A stretch of DNA of 64,000 nucleotides from Sulfitobacter sp. 20_GPM-1509m (GCF_000620505.1 NZ_JIBC01000005.1:434001-498000); one strand, 5' to 3'; counted from the stretch's first letter, positions 32,479 to 42,932 are shown. Translations and numbers: made by a program. Notes: generated by a model from the sequence alone, not told the origin.

Positions 32479-33213
32479 ATGGTTGCGACGCGGTTACAAA
32501 TGGCCCTTTCCCTTGTCTATCCGGCCCGCTGTCTGGGCTGTGGCACCATGGTGGACGACGATTTTGGCCTGTGCGGCACGTGTTGGCGCGACACGCCCTT
32601 TATCGGCGGCGCGATCTGCGATGCGTGCGGGGGGCCTCTGCCGGGGCAGACGGGTGTGGATGCGGCGCATTGCGACGATTGCCTGCGCACACCGCCGCCT
32701 TGGGATCAGGGGCGCGCGGCGTTGGCCTATCGGGACCGTGCGCGGTCGCTGGTTCTGGGGTTGAAGCACGCGGACCGGCAAGAGGTGGTGGTGCCCGCAT
32801 CGGGATGGATGGCCCGTGCGGTGCGCGATATCGTGGTGCCGGAAATGCTGGTGGCGCCGGTCCCGCTGCATTGGACACGGATGTTGTCGCGGCGGTACAA
32901 TCAATCGGCGTTGCTGGCCAGCGCAATGGCAAAGCGGCTGGGCCTGTCCTATTGCCCGGATCTGTTGATTCGCACGCGTCGCACCCGAAGTCTGGACAAG
33001 CTGGACGGCGCACAAAGACGCGCGATACTGGACGGTGCCTTGCGGCTCAATCCCGCGCGGGCGCACCGTGTTTCGGCCGGGCGGCCGGTGCTGTTGGTCG
33101 ATGATGTCATGACTTCGGGGGCAACCATGGCAGAGGCAACGCGCGCTGTGCGGGCGTCGGGCGCAGGGCGGGTTTGCGCGGTGACACTGGCGCGGGTGAC
33201 AAAAGCAACCTAG
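32479..33213 (+). CDS. comF: ComF-family phosphoribosyltransferase-like protein
   Basis: The 244-aa protein has an N-terminal zinc ribbon: two pairs of CxxC-type cysteines in CLGCGTMVD, CGTC, CDACGG and CDDC. A type I phosphoribosyltransferase domain follows, with the PRPP loop VLLVDDVMTSGATMAEA. This ComFC layout is needed for DNA uptake in naturally competent bacteria; in others its role is unclear. The start chosen is the ATG before VATRLQ, which leaves the ribbon intact. It is upstream of the glutaredoxin gene by 35 bases, in the same direction. Confidence 0.9.
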   Translation: MVATRLQMALSLVYPARCLGCGTMVDDDFGLCGTCWRDTPFIGGAICDACGGPLPGQTGVDAAHCDDCLRTPPPWDQGRAALAYRDRARSLVLGLKHADRQEVVVPASGWMARAVRDIVVPEMLVAPVPLHWTRMLSRRYNQSALLASAMAKRLGLSYCPDLLIRTRRTRSLDKLDGAQRRAILDGALRLNPARAHRVSAGRPVLLVDDVMTSGATMAEATRAVRASGAGRVCAVTLARVTKAT

Positions 33214-33248
33214 ATAATGGGCAAACGCCCCATATCGAGGATGCTGCT

Positions 33249-33506
33249 ATGAAACCCGTTGAAATCTATACCACGCCGATTTGCGGCTTTTGCCACCGCG
33301 CCAAACAGTTGCTGAACCAGAAAGGCGTGGATTTTGTCGAGGTTGACGTCATGTCGAACCCCGAGCGCAAGGCCGAGATGATCCAGCGTGCCAATGGCAG
33401 CCGCACGGTGCCGCAGATTTTTGTCGGCAACGATCACGTGGGTGGCTGTGACGACCTGTATGCACTGGAGCGTCAGGGCAAACTGGACGCGCTGCTGGCT
33501 GCCTGA
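33249..33506 (+). CDS. grxC: Glutaredoxin 3 (dithiol)
   Basis: The 85-aa thioredoxin-fold protein has the dithiol active site C12-G-F-C15, a variant of the usual CPYC. The cis-proline turn is TVPQIFVGNDHVGGCDD, with the GG kink that binds glutathione. It reduces disulfides and mixed glutathione disulfides in the cytoplasm. Its stop overlaps the start of the Nit-type amidase gene in an ATGA arrangement, so the two are probably co-translated, which fits a shared role in glutathione metabolism. Confidence 0.95.
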   Translation: MKPVEIYTTPICGFCHRAKQLLNQKGVDFVEVDVMSNPERKAEMIQRANGSRTVPQIFVGNDHVGGCDDLYALERQGKLDALLAA

Positions 33507-34336
33507 TGAAGGCCGCGCTGCTGCAACTGAACGTCGGCGACGATCCGGCGGCCAATCTGGTTCAGACCTCAGCCTTGTTGGGGGCTGCGGTGGAAGCGGG
33601 GGCGCAGTTCGTCTTGTCCCCCGAGGTGACAAACTGCATCTCGACCCGCCGCGACCGCCAGCAAGAGGTCCTGCAGGACGAGGCATCGGACATCACGCTG
33701 GCCGGACTGCGGGCGCAGGCGGCGGCGCATGGCATCTGGCTGTTGATCGGATCGCTCGCGGTCAAGACGGACGACGCGGACGGACGCTTTGCCAACCGGC
33801 AATTTCTGATCGGGCCGGATGGCGACATTCGCGCGCGCTACGACAAGATCCATATGTTCGATGTGCAGATTGGCGAAGGCGAGACCTATCGCGAATCCGC
33901 TGGCTATCGGCCCGGCACCCGTGCCGTGGTGGCCGATATGCCGGGTTTCCGGTTGGGTATGGCCACCTGTTACGACATGCGCTTTGGTCATCTGTCGCGG
34001 GCGCTGGTGCAGGCCGGGGCGCAGGTTCTGGTCTATCCTTCGGCGTTTTCGCCCGTCACGGGGGCCGCGCATTGGCACAGCCTGTTGCGCGCCCGTGCGA
34101 TCGAAAGCGGCGCGTGGGTTCTGGCCCCGGCACAGACCGGCACACATTCCGCAACGTCAGGTCCACAGCGCAGCACCTATGGCCATTCCCTTGTGGTTGA
34201 CCCTTGGGGCGATGTAGTAGTCGATGCAGGCACGGACCCGGGGTTTTCGGTGTTCGATCTGGATATTAGCAAGGTCACGGACGCCCGCCGCCGCATTCCG
34301 GCGCTGGAAAACGCCCGTGAATTCGACGGACCATGA
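33506..34336 (+). CDS. Nit1-type carbon-nitrogen hydrolase (probable deaminated-glutathione amidase)
   Basis: The 276-aa nitrilase-superfamily enzyme has the complete catalytic triad: E40 in SPEVTN, K114 in YDKIHMFD and C155 in ATCYDMRF. The IHMFDVQI and TCYDMRFG wording matches the Nit1/Nit2 branch, whose members hydrolyse deaminated glutathione, a side product of transaminases. The gene overlaps grxC, which handles glutathione chemistry, and this supports the assignment. An omega-amidase activity is the main alternative. Confidence 0.88.
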   Translation: MKAALLQLNVGDDPAANLVQTSALLGAAVEAGAQFVLSPEVTNCISTRRDRQQEVLQDEASDITLAGLRAQAAAHGIWLLIGSLAVKTDDADGRFANRQFLIGPDGDIRARYDKIHMFDVQIGEGETYRESAGYRPGTRAVVADMPGFRLGMATCYDMRFGHLSRALVQAGAQVLVYPSAFSPVTGAAHWHSLLRARAIESGAWVLAPAQTGTHSATSGPQRSTYGHSLVVDPWGDVVVDAGTDPGFSVFDLDISKVTDARRRIPALENAREFDGP

Positions 34337-34349
34337 ACCAAATGATCGC

Positions 34350-34793
34350 ATGACCCAGGACAAGGACGCATTGGCCATCGCTCTGTTCAGCGAGGTTTTG
34401 GCAGCCGACCAGACGGTGCGCAACCGGCTGGGGCGGGTGCTGCCCAAGGGCATGGAAATCTCGCATTTTTCGGTTCTGAACAACCTGGCGTGGCATCACG
34501 GCGAACGCACACCCGCGCAGTTGGCCGAGACTTTCAACGTGACACGCGGGGCGATGACCAACACATTGCGCAAGCTGCAATGGCAGGGGTACGTCCACAT
34601 CCGCCCGGATTGGGACGACGCGCGGCGCAAGCTGGTGGGGATCAGCCCGGCGGGCGCGCAGGCCCGCGATGCGGCTGTGTCGGCCATCGCGCCGCTGTTC
34701 CGCGACCTGGTGGAAAAGGTCGGCGAGGACCAGGTGCGTGCCGCCATTCCGACGCTGCGCGAGTTGCGCATCCAGTTGACGGATAAGGCCTAG
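34350..34793 (+). CDS. MarR-family transcriptional regulator
   Basis: This 147-aa winged-helix protein fits MarR. The recognition region is [28 protein letters not shown] and the wing is [18 protein letters not shown], with the DxR contact. Flanking helices give the dimer interface. It follows the Nit gene by 13 bases and ends in a stop that overlaps the ubiG stop on the other strand. It may control the grxC-nit unit or a stress response; no operator is obvious. Confidence 0.93.
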   Translation: MTQDKDALAIALFSEVLAADQTVRNRLGRVLPKGMEISHFSVLNNLAWHHGERTPAQLAETFNVTRGAMTNTLRKLQWQGYVHIRPDWDDARRKLVGISPAGAQARDAAVSAIAPLFRDLVEKVGEDQVRAAIPTLRELRIQLTDKA

Positions 34794-35536
34794 CGCGGTT
34801 TCAGGCTGGCCGTGACATAGTTCACACTCAGATCCCGATCCGACAGGCGCCACGCCCAGGTCAGCGGATTGAAAACAAATCCCTGCCGGTCCACAGGTTC
34901 GAGCCCTGCGCGTTTCAGCAGGTCAAACAGTTCGTCCGGCGTGATGAACTTGGACCATTCATGGGTGCCTTTGGGCAGCCAGCGCATGATATGTTCGGCC
35001 CCGATGATCGCCATCGCAAAGGATTTGGGGTTGCGGTTCAGGGTCGAACAGATGTGCAGCCCGCCCGGTTTCAGCAATTCGCGGCAGGCGGTCAGATAGG
35101 CCAGCGGGTCGGACACATGTTCGACCACTTCCATATTCAGAACCACGTCGAACTGTTCATCCGCTGCGGCCATGTCCTCGGCTGTGGTGTGGCGATAGTC
35201 GATCTCGAGCCCTGATTGCTGCGCATGAACCTGCGCCACCGGAATGTTGCCCGCCGCGGCATCAGCCCCCACAACATCGGCACCCAGCCGCGCCATCGGT
35301 TCGGCCAGCAGCCCACCGCCGCAGCCGATGTCCAGAATACGCAAGCCCGCAAAGGCATCGGGCGCTTTCAGGTCGCGTTCGAACTCGGCGGCGATCTGCG
35401 TGGTGATATAATCCAACCGGCAGGGGTTGAGCATGTGCAGCGGCTTGAATTTGCCCGTGGGGTCCCACCATTCGGCGGCCATCGCTTCGAATTTAGCGAC
35501 CTCTGCGGGATCAACGGTGCCGTGATGCGCTTGCAT
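34790..35536 (-). CDS. ubiG: Ubiquinone biosynthesis O-methyltransferase
   Basis: The 248-aa SAM-dependent enzyme performs the two O-methylations of ubiquinone synthesis. The SAM loop is [16 protein letters not shown], followed by [11 protein letters not shown] and VVEHVSDP; the [17 protein letters not shown] start is a UbiG hallmark. The ATG at 35536 is preferred because GGAGAG precedes it at proper spacing; another in-frame ATG at 35548 would lack such a site. It is divergent from the proline iminopeptidase gene by 49 bases and is the only ubiquinone gene in the window. Confidence 0.95.
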   Translation of the reverse strand: MQAHHGTVDPAEVAKFEAMAAEWWDPTGKFKPLHMLNPCRLDYITTQIAAEFERDLKAPDAFAGLRILDIGCGGGLLAEPMARLGADVVGADAAAGNIPVAQVHAQQSGLEIDYRHTTAEDMAAADEQFDVVLNMEVVEHVSDPLAYLTACRELLKPGGLHICSTLNRNPKSFAMAIIGAEHIMRWLPKGTHEWSKFITPDELFDLLKRAGLEPVDRQGFVFNPLTWAWRLSDRDLSVNYVTASLKPR

Positions 35537-35585
35537 TCTGCTCTCCATATGCTCAATTGTTCCTTGCACCCTATATAGGACGATC

Positions 35586-36569
35586 ATGGACAAGTACCCG
35601 GATCAAAAACGCGCAGTGCAGTATCTTTACCCGCCGATCGATCCGTTCGACCAGCGGATGATGGATGTGGGCGACGGGCACAAGATATATGTCGAACAGT
35701 GCGGCAATCCGTCAGGGATTCCGGTCGTGGTGCTGCACGGTGGTCCCGGTGGCGGATGCAGCCCCGCAATGCGGCGGTATTTCGATCCTGCGGTGTTTCG
35801 CGTGGTGCTGTTCGATCAGCGCGGCTGTGGGCGGTCGCGACCCCATGCGGTGATCGAGAACAACACGACATGGCATCTGGTCCGCGATATCGAGATGATC
35901 CGCGAGGCGCTGGGCATTGATGCATGGATTGCCTTTGGTGGAAGCTGGGGTGCCACGCTGGCGCTGATCTATGCCCAGACCCATCCCGACCGGGTGCGCG
36001 AACTGGTGTTGCGTGGCGTGTTCACCATGACCAAGGCCGAAATCGACTGGTTCTATGGTGGTGGCGCGGGCAAGTTCTGGCCCGAGGTCTGGGCGCGCTT
36101 TGTCGGCCTGATCCCCGAGGACGAGCGCGACGATCTGGTGGCGGCCTATCACAAACGGTTGTTCAGCGGCGACCGGATGGAAGAAACCAAATACGGGCGC
36201 GCCTGGGCGTCGTGGGAAAACGCGCTGGCGTCGATCCACAGCAACGGTATGGGCGGCGAAGCGCCGGGCGAATATGCGCGGGCGTTTTCGCGGCTTGAGA
36301 ATCACTATTTCATCAATGGCGGGTTTCTGGAGTTCGACGGCCAGATTCTGGCCAATATGGACCGGATTGCAGATATTCCGGGGACCGTGGTGCAGGGGCG
36401 TTATGACATGATCTGTCCGCCGGACAGCGCCTATGCCATCGTGCAGCGTTGGCCGCGTGGCACATTGAAGATGGTGCGCAATGCCGGCCATGCGCTGTCT
36501 GAACCGGGGATCAGTTCGGAACTGGTTCGGACGATGGACCGGATCGGCATGACGGAGCAGCGGCGATGA
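35586..36569 (+). CDS. pip: Proline iminopeptidase
   Basis: This 327-aa alpha/beta-hydrolase removes N-terminal proline from peptides in the cytoplasm. The oxyanion loop HGGPGGG is at residues 51-57, the nucleophile is S120 in GGSWG, the Asp is in GRYDMICP and the His in NAGHALS. The [12 protein letters not shown] segment is the classic S33 signature. TATATA lies a few bases upstream of the start and may form the -10. Its stop overlaps the start of a short binding-protein gene, forming a two-gene unit that handles small peptides. Confidence 0.95.
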   Translation: MDKYPDQKRAVQYLYPPIDPFDQRMMDVGDGHKIYVEQCGNPSGIPVVVLHGGPGGGCSPAMRRYFDPAVFRVVLFDQRGCGRSRPHAVIENNTTWHLVRDIEMIREALGIDAWIAFGGSWGATLALIYAQTHPDRVRELVLRGVFTMTKAEIDWFYGGGAGKFWPEVWARFVGLIPEDERDDLVAAYHKRLFSGDRMEETKYGRAWASWENALASIHSNGMGGEAPGEYARAFSRLENHYFINGGFLEFDGQILANMDRIADIPGTVVQGRYDMICPPDSAYAIVQRWPRGTLKMVRNAGHALSEPGISSELVRTMDRIGMTEQRR

Positions 36570-37414
36570 AACGGATGGACCGTCGTGCCTTGTTCGCCTC
36601 GGGTGCTGCTGCGGCTTTGCTGGCGGCAACGGGCGTTCAGGCGCAGGTTTTGCCGCGTTCGGGCGGGCGTTTGCGGGCGGCCTTGTCCGGTGCGTCGCGT
36701 GACGACGGTTGGGATCTGGCCCCAAGTGGGCTGTTCATGCTGGCGGCCCAGCACACGGTGTTCGAGGCGCTGACCGAAGTGGCCGCCGATGGCAGCCTGC
36801 GCGGTGCGCTGGCGACAGGCTGGCAGGGATCGGAGGGTGGCCGCACCTGGGTCTTTGACCTGCGGGCCGGTGTGAAGTTCCACGATGGCACGCCGATGCG
36901 GGCGCAGGATGTCGTGGCCAGCCTGACGGATCAAGTTGACGGGTCTGTGGCTGCCGAAGGGGCGGGGCGCGTTGTCGTCCAGCTGGATCAGGCGCAGGCC
37001 GATCTGCCCTATGTGTTGTCGGGTGCGCTGATCCGTCCGGCGGATGCGGCGGCGCGGGGGCGCGGCGTTGGCACGGGCCTGTACCGCGTTCAGAAATTTG
37101 ACGCGGGCCGCCAGTTTATCGGCGTGCGGATCGGCGATCATTACAAGAACGACCGCGCCGGCTGGTTCGATACGGTCGAGTTCGTGTCGATTCCCGCGCA
37201 AGAGGTCCGCGCCGAGGCGTTGCGCGCCGGTCTGGTGGATGCCGCCGACGTAACCAGCCGCGATGCGCTGGCCGATGACCGCGCGTTCATGCACCTGCCC
37301 GACGCCGCACGCTGTCAGCAGATCGTGCACCGCGACATCGGGGTTCCGGCGGAAATCGGCACACGGCACGCGCTGGATGATCTGCGTATGGCGGAACGCT
37401 GGTGGCGGGTGTAG
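36566..37414 (+). CDS. Short family-5 substrate-binding-protein-like exported protein
   Basis: The 282-aa protein has a Tat-like signal (DRRALFASGAAAALLAATGVQA) and the SBP_bac_5 N-lobe hallmarks: WVFDLRAGVKFHDGTPM, then LADDRAFMHLPD and DALDDLRMAERW-like wording at the end. It is barely half the usual 500 residues. The second lobe is missing, but the reading frame is clean and the stop is not preceded by an obvious frameshift. It is either a natural reduced protein or a remnant. It overlaps pip by four bases, so it may assist peptide or amino-acid handling, possibly by binding without transport. Confidence 0.8.
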   Translation: MKRMDRRALFASGAAAALLAATGVQAQVLPRSGGRLRAALSGASRDDGWDLAPSGLFMLAAQHTVFEALTEVAADGSLRGALATGWQGSEGGRTWVFDLRAGVKFHDGTPMRAQDVVASLTDQVDGSVAAEGAGRVVVQLDQAQADLPYVLSGALIRPADAAARGRGVGTGLYRVQKFDAGRQFIGVRIGDHYKNDRAGWFDTVEFVSIPAQEVRAEALRAGLVDAADVTSRDALADDRAFMHLPDAARCQQIVHRDIGVPAEIGTRHALDDLRMAERWWRV

Positions 37415-37425
37415 GCCAAGGGGGC

Positions 37426-37454
37426 TTGTAGTTGCAGGCCTGTCGGCGTATATG
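37426..37454 (+). promoter_or_regulatory. Putative promoter of the rimP leader
   Basis: TTGTAG at 37426-37431 and TATATG at 37449-37454 are separated by 17 bases. Transcription would begin near 37461 and run into the terminator at 37509-37532, giving a leader of about 70 nucleotides before rimP. Confidence 0.4.
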
Positions 37455-37508
37455 CCCCTTAACAGCGGCGCGCTGGGGTCCAAACCCGACGCTCCACCGA
37501 GAAAGAGC

Positions 37509-37532
37509 AACGGGCCGCGCGCCCGTTTTTTT
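37509..37532 (+). terminator. Intrinsic terminator upstream of rimP (possible attenuator)
   Basis: AACGGGC at 37509-37515 and GCCCGTT at 37521-37527 form a seven-base stem with a five-base loop, ending in a run of seven T residues. It lies 95 bases after the short binding-protein gene and 32 bases before rimP. It either ends the pip unit or attenuates a leader transcript that starts near 37461. Confidence 0.8.
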
Positions 37533-37564
37533 GTGTCTGCCAGAAACTGCTTGGAAGTAACCAC

Positions 37565-38146
37565 GTGACTGTAAATGACCTGATTGCCAAAGCCGCCATC
37601 GACCGCCGCATGGCCGAGATCATCACTCCGGTGATCGAGGATCTGGGGTTTGAACTGGTGCGTGTCCGCCTGATGAGCGGTAAGGAATCGATCCTTCAGA
37701 TCATGGCCGAACGTCCCGAAGGCGGGATCGAGGTGGATGATCTGGCCGAAATCTCGACCGCCGTCAGCGCCACGCTGGACGTCGAAGACCCGATTCTGGA
37801 TGCCTATACGCTGGAAGTGTCCAGCCCCGGCATCGACCGCCCGCTGACCCGTCTTAAGGACTTTGCGACCTTCGAGGGTTACGAGGCGAAGCTGGAAACC
37901 GATGAGCTGATCGACGGCCGTCGCCGGTTCAAGGGCGAGTTGGCCGGTGTCGAGGATGACGAGGTGCTGATCAACATCGAAGAAGGCACGATCGGCCTGA
38001 AATTCGAATGGCTCAGCGATGCCAAACTGGTGCTGACCGACGACCTGATCAAAGAGATGCTGCGCCAGCGTAAACAGGCCGGTGTTCTGAACGAAGACGC
38101 ATTTGACGATATTGAGACCGAAGGGTCCGATGAGGAGAAAGACTGA
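37565..38146 (+). CDS. rimP: Ribosome maturation factor RimP
   Basis: The 193-aa protein is needed for 30S subunit maturation. The N-terminal domain has [19 protein letters not shown] and the C-terminal domain has [16 protein letters not shown], the family signature. The start is GTG, with no ATG in frame at this length. It begins the rimP-nusA-ylxR-infB unit: its stop overlaps the nusA start. The C-terminal tail is acidic and longer than in E. coli RimP. Expression may be attenuated by the terminator just upstream. Confidence 0.95.
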   Translation: MTVNDLIAKAAIDRRMAEIITPVIEDLGFELVRVRLMSGKESILQIMAERPEGGIEVDDLAEISTAVSATLDVEDPILDAYTLEVSSPGIDRPLTRLKDFATFEGYEAKLETDELIDGRRRFKGELAGVEDDEVLINIEEGTIGLKFEWLSDAKLVLTDDLIKEMLRQRKQAGVLNEDAFDDIETEGSDEEKD

Positions 38147-39768
38147 TGGCAATTACATCTGCAAACCAGCTTGAGCTGCTGCAAACCGCCGAGGCCGTTG
38201 CGCGCGAAAAGATGATCGACCCCGGTCTGGTGATCGAGGCGATGGAAGAGAGCCTCGCCCGTGCCGCCAAGAGCCGCTACGGCGCAGAGATGGACATTCG
38301 TGTCGCCATCGACCGCAAGACCGGCCGCGCCACGTTCACCCGCGTGCGCACCGTGGTTGCCGAGGACGAGCTGGAAAACTATCAGGCCGAGTTCACCGTC
38401 GAGCAGGCCAAGCAGTATATGGCCGACCCCAAGATCGGTGACACCTTTGTCGAAGAAGTGCCGCCCGTCGAAATGGGCCGGATCGCCGCACAATCGGCCA
38501 AGCAGGTGATCCTGCAAAAGGTCCGCGAAGCCGAGCGTGACCGCCAGTACGAAGAATTCAAGGACCGCGCAGGCACGATCATCAACGGTCTGGTCAAGCG
38601 CGAGGAATACGGCAACGTCATCGTCGATGTGGGCGCAGGCGAAGCGATCTTGCGTCGCAACGAGAAGATCGGCCGCGAAAGCTATCGCCCGAACGACCGT
38701 ATCCGCGTTTACATCAAGGACGTGCGCCGCGAACAGCGTGGCCCGCAGATTTTCCTGTCGCGCACAGCGCCCGAGTTCATGGCCGAACTGTTCAAGATGG
38801 AAGTGCCGGAAATCTATGACGGCATCATCGAGATCAAGGCCGTGGCCCGTGACCCCGGTTCGCGCGCCAAGATTGCCGTGATCAGCTATGACAACTCGAT
38901 CGACCCTGTCGGCGCCTGCGTCGGTATGCGCGGCAGCCGGGTTCAGGCCGTCGTGAACGAGCTTCAGGGCGAAAAGATCGACATCATTCCGTGGAACGAC
39001 GACCAGCCCACGTTCCTGGTGAACGCGCTGCAACCGGCCGAAGTGACCAAGGTTGTTCTGGACGAAGAAGCGGGCAAGATCGAAGTTGTCGTGCCCGAGG
39101 AACAATTGTCGCTGGCCATTGGCCGTCGTGGCCAGAACGTGCGTCTGGCGTCGCAGCTGACCGGTCTGGACATCGACATCATGACCGAAGCCGAAGAATC
39201 GGCGCGTCGTCAGGCCGAATTCGAAGTGCGCACCAAGCTGTTCATGGACAATCTGGATCTGGACGAATTCTTTGCCCAGCTTCTGGTTGCCGAAGGATTC
39301 ACCAGCCTGGAAGAAGTCGCCTATGTCGAGCAGGATGAACTGCTGGTCATCGATGGTGTCGATTCCGACACGGCCAAAGAACTGCAAGCCCGTGCCCAAG
39401 ACGTGCTGGCCGAGCAGAACAAGGCCGCCCTTGCCGCCGCCCGCGAACTGGGTGTCGAGGACAGCCTGGTTGAATTCGAGGGTCTGACACCCCAAATGAT
39501 CGAGGCACTGGCCAAGGACGACGTCAAAACGCTGGAAGACTTTGCAACCTGCGCTGACTGGGAACTGGCCGGCGGCTGGACCACGGTTAACGGCGAGCGC
39601 GTCAAGGACGATGGCGTGCTGGAGCCCTTCGACATCAGCCTGGAAGAAGCGCAGACCATGATCATGACCGCGCGCGTTCTGCTGGGCTGGGTTGACCCGA
39701 CCGAGTTGGAAGCCGACGAAGATCTGGACGACGAGGACGGCGAAGAGTCGGAGGAGGCCGAGGCCTGA
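38146..39768 (+). CDS. nusA: Transcription termination/antitermination factor NusA
   Basis: The 540-aa RNA polymerase cofactor has an N-terminal polymerase-binding domain, an S1 domain and two KH domains; key stretches are [37 protein letters not shown] and [14 protein letters not shown]. Two acidic AR-like helix-hairpin-helix repeats follow, with ALAAARELG and then [16 protein letters not shown]. The C-terminus is strongly acidic. Gene order matches the usual translation-transcription operon. It starts within the rimP stop codon. Confidence 0.97.
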   Translation: MAITSANQLELLQTAEAVAREKMIDPGLVIEAMEESLARAAKSRYGAEMDIRVAIDRKTGRATFTRVRTVVAEDELENYQAEFTVEQAKQYMADPKIGDTFVEEVPPVEMGRIAAQSAKQVILQKVREAERDRQYEEFKDRAGTIINGLVKREEYGNVIVDVGAGEAILRRNEKIGRESYRPNDRIRVYIKDVRREQRGPQIFLSRTAPEFMAELFKMEVPEIYDGIIEIKAVARDPGSRAKIAVISYDNSIDPVGACVGMRGSRVQAVVNELQGEKIDIIPWNDDQPTFLVNALQPAEVTKVVLDEEAGKIEVVVPEEQLSLAIGRRGQNVRLASQLTGLDIDIMTEAEESARRQAEFEVRTKLFMDNLDLDEFFAQLLVAEGFTSLEEVAYVEQDELLVIDGVDSDTAKELQARAQDVLAEQNKAALAAARELGVEDSLVEFEGLTPQMIEALAKDDVKTLEDFATCADWELAGGWTTVNGERVKDDGVLEPFDISLEEAQTMIMTARVLLGWVDPTELEADEDLDDEDGEESEEAEA

Positions 39769-39790
39769 TCGGGGGCTTCGGAGGACGCTG

Positions 39791-40387
39791 ATGGCACGCG
39801 GTGGCGCCACCAAAGACCGTGAAGACGGTCCAGAACGCAAGTGCATTGCCACGGGCGAGGTCCAACCTAAATATGGGTTGGTCCGGTTCGTGGTTGGCCC
39901 GGATATGCAGATTGTCCCTGATATTGCGGGAAAACTGCCGGGCCGGGGCATTTATGTCGCGGCGGACCGGGATGCGATACAAAAGGCCGTGACCAAAAAG
40001 CTGTTTTCGCGCGGTGCGAAAATGCAGGTCACGGTGCAAGAAGACCTTGTGGACGAGGTGGAACGTCAGTTGGCGCGCCGCGTCGTCGACCTGATCGCGC
40101 TGTCGCGCAAGTCCGGCCGGGCGGTTGCGGGCTATGAAAAGGTGAAAACCTGGCTTCAGACCGAAGAGGCCGAAGTGTTGATCCAGGCTGTGGATGGATC
40201 GGCGCGCGGCAAGACGAAATTGAGCACTCCGCACTACGGCAGCTACATCGGCTGGCTTAGTGCGGATGAATTGGGTTTGGCTTTCGGACGTCAAACTGTG
40301 ATACATGGGGCGCTCGCCTCTGGTGGACTCACGCAACGTGTTGTAGAGGAAGCCCGAAGGCTGAAGGGTTTGCGCCCAAACGCATAG
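39791..40387 (+). CDS. ylxR: YlxR/DUF448 RNA-binding protein with L7Ae-like domain
   Basis: The 198-aa protein has the DUF448 (YlxR) fold at the N-terminus, with GPERKCIATGEVQPKYGLVRFVVGPD and GKLPGRGIYVAADRDAIQKAV. A ribosomal L7Ae/L30e-like segment follows (ARRVVDLIALSRKSGRAVAGYEKV). This two-domain form is usual for alphaproteobacteria, where the gene lies between nusA and infB as here. It probably binds RNA and may act in ribosome assembly or transcription regulation. The start is the ATG 22 bases after the nusA stop; longer readings fall inside nusA. Confidence 0.93.
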   Translation: MARGGATKDREDGPERKCIATGEVQPKYGLVRFVVGPDMQIVPDIAGKLPGRGIYVAADRDAIQKAVTKKLFSRGAKMQVTVQEDLVDEVERQLARRVVDLIALSRKSGRAVAGYEKVKTWLQTEEAEVLIQAVDGSARGKTKLSTPHYGSYIGWLSADELGLAFGRQTVIHGALASGGLTQRVVEEARRLKGLRPNA

Positions 40388-40422
40388 ATGGCAGGGGCCA
40401 TCTGGAAGGATAGACGAGCTAG

Positions 40423-42915
40423 ATGAGCGATACAGACGGTAAAAAGACATTGGGGCTGCGCGGTGGCGCGCGTCCGGGGAATGTGAAACAAAGTTTCAGC
40501 CACGGGCGGACCAAGAACGTCGTCGTCGAAACCAAACGCAAGCGCGTTGTGGTGCCCAAGACAGGTGCGGCCAAGGGTGGCACCAGCAACCCGTCGCTGG
40601 GTGATCCGGCGAAGCGTCCCGCAGGGATTACCGATGCGGAAATGGAACGCCGCCTGAAGGCGGTTCAGGCCGCACGGTCGCGCGAGGTCGAAGAGGCCGC
40701 CGCACGCGAAGCGGAAGAAAAAGCACGCGCCGAAGACCGCGAGCGTCGCCGCGCCGAGCAGGAAGCCAAAGAGCAGGAAGAGCGCGAGCGCGAGGAAAGC
40801 CTCAAGGCGAAGGCCGAAGAGGAAGAACGCAAGGCACGCGAAGCTGCTGCTGCCGCCGCTCAGGCCGCTGCTGCACCGGCCCCCACGGACGTGGATCAGC
40901 CGCAACGCGCCGCTCCGTCGCGCGCCGCACCTCAGCAGGACGCGAACGCTGCCCGCAAGAAAGACCGCGATGCCGACCAGCGCACTGCCCGCAACAAAGG
41001 TGCCGACGATGGCCGCCGCTCGGGCAAGCTGACGCTGAACCAGGCTTTGTCCGGTGGCGAAGGTGGCCGTCAGCGGTCCATGGCCGCGATGAAGCGCAAG
41101 CAAGAGCGTGCACGTCAAAAAGCGATGGGTGGTTCGGTTGAACGTGAAAAGGTCACGCGCACCGTCAACCTGCCCGAGGCCATTGTCGTGTCCGAGCTGG
41201 CCAACCGTATGGCCGAGCGCGTGGGCGATGTTGTCAAATCGCTGATGCAAATGGGCATGATGGTCACACAGAACCAGACCATCGACGCCGACACAGCCGA
41301 GCTGATCATCGAAGAATTCGGTCACACCGTGAACCGCGTGTCCGACGCCGACGTCGAACAGGTGATCAACGAGGTCGAGGACAAGCCCGAAGATCTTCAA
41401 GCGCGGCCTCCGGTCATCACGATCATGGGTCACGTCGACCACGGCAAGACATCGTTGCTGGACGCGATCCGCAACGCCAAGGTTGTCGCGGGCGAGGCTG
41501 GTGGCATCACCCAGCACATCGGTGCCTATCAGGTCATGACCGATGGCGGTCAGCTGCTGACGTTCCTCGACACTCCGGGTCACGCGGCCTTTACGTCGAT
41601 GCGGTCGCGCGGTGCGCAGGTGACGGACATCGTTGTTCTGGTGGTTGCGGCAGATGACGCCGTGATGCCGCAGACGGTCGAGGCGATCAACCACGCCAAG
41701 GCCGCCAAGGTTCCGATGATTGTCGCGATCAACAAGATCGACAAACCGGGTGCCAACCCTGACAAAGTGCGCACCGATCTGTTGCAGCACGAAGTCATTG
41801 TCGAGAAAATGTCGGGCGAAGTGCAGGACGTCGAAGTGTCGGCCCTCAAAGGCGAAGGTCTGGACGATCTGCTGGAGGCCATTGCGCTGCAATCCGAACT
41901 GCTGGAGCTGAAAGCCAACCCCAATCGCGCCGCCCAAGGTGCCGTGATCGAGGCACAGCTGGACGTGGGCCGCGGCCCCGTGGCCACGGTTCTGATCCAG
42001 AACGGCACATTGCGTCAGGGCGACATCTTTGTTGTGGGCGAGCAGTACGGCAAGGTCCGTGCGCTGATCAACGACAAGGGCGAGCGTATCAAGGAAGCCG
42101 GTCCTTCGGTTCCGGTCGAAGTTCTGGGCCTGAACGGCACACCCGAAGCGGGTGACGTTCTGAACGTGACATCGACCGAGGCGCAGGCGCGCGAAATCGC
42201 TGAGTATCGCGAAAAAGCCGCCAAGGACAAACGTGCCGCTGCCGGTGCCGCCACGACGCTGGAACAGCTGATGGCGAACGCCAAGGAAAACGAAAACGTC
42301 AGCGAATTGCCAATTCTGGTGAAAGCGGACGTTCAGGGTTCTGCGGAAGCGATCGTTCAGGCGATGGAGAAAATCGGCAACGACGAAGTGCGCGTGCGCG
42401 TGCTGCACTCGGGTGTTGGTGCCATCACCGAAACCGACGTGGGCCTGGCCGAAGCATCCGGCGCGCCTATCATGGGCTTTAACGTCCGTGCCAACGCATC
42501 GGCGCGCAACACCGCCAACCAGAAGGGCGTCGAAATCCGGTATTATTCCGTGATCTACGACCTTGTGGACGACGTGAAAGCCGCTGCATCCGGCCTGCTG
42601 AGCAACGAGATCAAGGAAAACTTCATTGGCTATGCCAACATCAAGGAAGTGTTCAAGGTCACGGGTGTGGGCAAGGTCGCGGGCTGTCTGGTCACCGAAG
42701 GCGTTGCACGCCGCAGCGCCGGTGTGCGTCTGCTGCGCGACAACGTCGTGATCCACGAGGGCACGCTGAAAACGCTGAAACGCTTCAAGGACGAAGTGTC
42801 GGATGTCCAGTCGGGTCAGGAATGCGGTATGGCGTTCGAGAACTATGACGACATTCGCGAAGGCGACGTGATCGAGATTTTCGAGCGCGAAGAGGTGACA
42901 CGCACACTCGCGTGA
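40423..42915 (+). CDS. infB: Translation initiation factor IF-2
   Basis: This 830-aa GTPase places initiator tRNA in the P site. The G domain begins with GHVDHGKT at residues 336-343, followed by [16 protein letters not shown] and [10 protein letters not shown]. The N-terminal 200 residues are a highly charged Glu/Ala/Arg-rich region (for example [20 protein letters not shown]), poorly conserved and typical of alphaproteobacterial IF-2. Domains II to IV follow, ending in the [13 protein letters not shown] stretch that binds fMet-tRNA. It lies 35 bases after ylxR and is closed by a strong terminator. Confidence 0.97.
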   Translation: MSDTDGKKTLGLRGGARPGNVKQSFSHGRTKNVVVETKRKRVVVPKTGAAKGGTSNPSLGDPAKRPAGITDAEMERRLKAVQAARSREVEEAAAREAEEKARAEDRERRRAEQEAKEQEEREREESLKAKAEEEERKAREAAAAAAQAAAAPAPTDVDQPQRAAPSRAAPQQDANAARKKDRDADQRTARNKGADDGRRSGKLTLNQALSGGEGGRQRSMAAMKRKQERARQKAMGGSVEREKVTRTVNLPEAIVVSELANRMAERVGDVVKSLMQMGMMVTQNQTIDADTAELIIEEFGHTVNRVSDADVEQVINEVEDKPEDLQARPPVITIMGHVDHGKTSLLDAIRNAKVVAGEAGGITQHIGAYQVMTDGGQLLTFLDTPGHAAFTSMRSRGAQVTDIVVLVVAADDAVMPQTVEAINHAKAAKVPMIVAINKIDKPGANPDKVRTDLLQHEVIVEKMSGEVQDVEVSALKGEGLDDLLEAIALQSELLELKANPNRAAQGAVIEAQLDVGRGPVATVLIQNGTLRQGDIFVVGEQYGKVRALINDKGERIKEAGPSVPVEVLGLNGTPEAGDVLNVTSTEAQAREIAEYREKAAKDKRAAAGAATTLEQLMANAKENENVSELPILVKADVQGSAEAIVQAMEKIGNDEVRVRVLHSGVGAITETDVGLAEASGAPIMGFNVRANASARNTANQKGVEIRYYSVIYDLVDDVKAAASGLLSNEIKENFIGYANIKEVFKVTGVGKVAGCLVTEGVARRSAGVRLLRDNVVIHEGTLKTLKRFKDEVSDVQSGQECGMAFENYDDIREGDVIEIFEREEVTRTLA

Positions 42916-42932
42916 TCGGCCAGTTCAGATTG

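Noticed and set aside
40683-40860. Repeated Glu/Ala/Arg codons in infB
   Set aside because: This is the known low-complexity N-terminal region of alphaproteobacterial IF-2, not a separate DNA repeat or mobile element.
40291-42756. Leftward 800-residue open frame opposite infB
   Set aside because: Antisense shadow of IF-2 in a high-G+C frame; no recognisable domain, no ribosome site.
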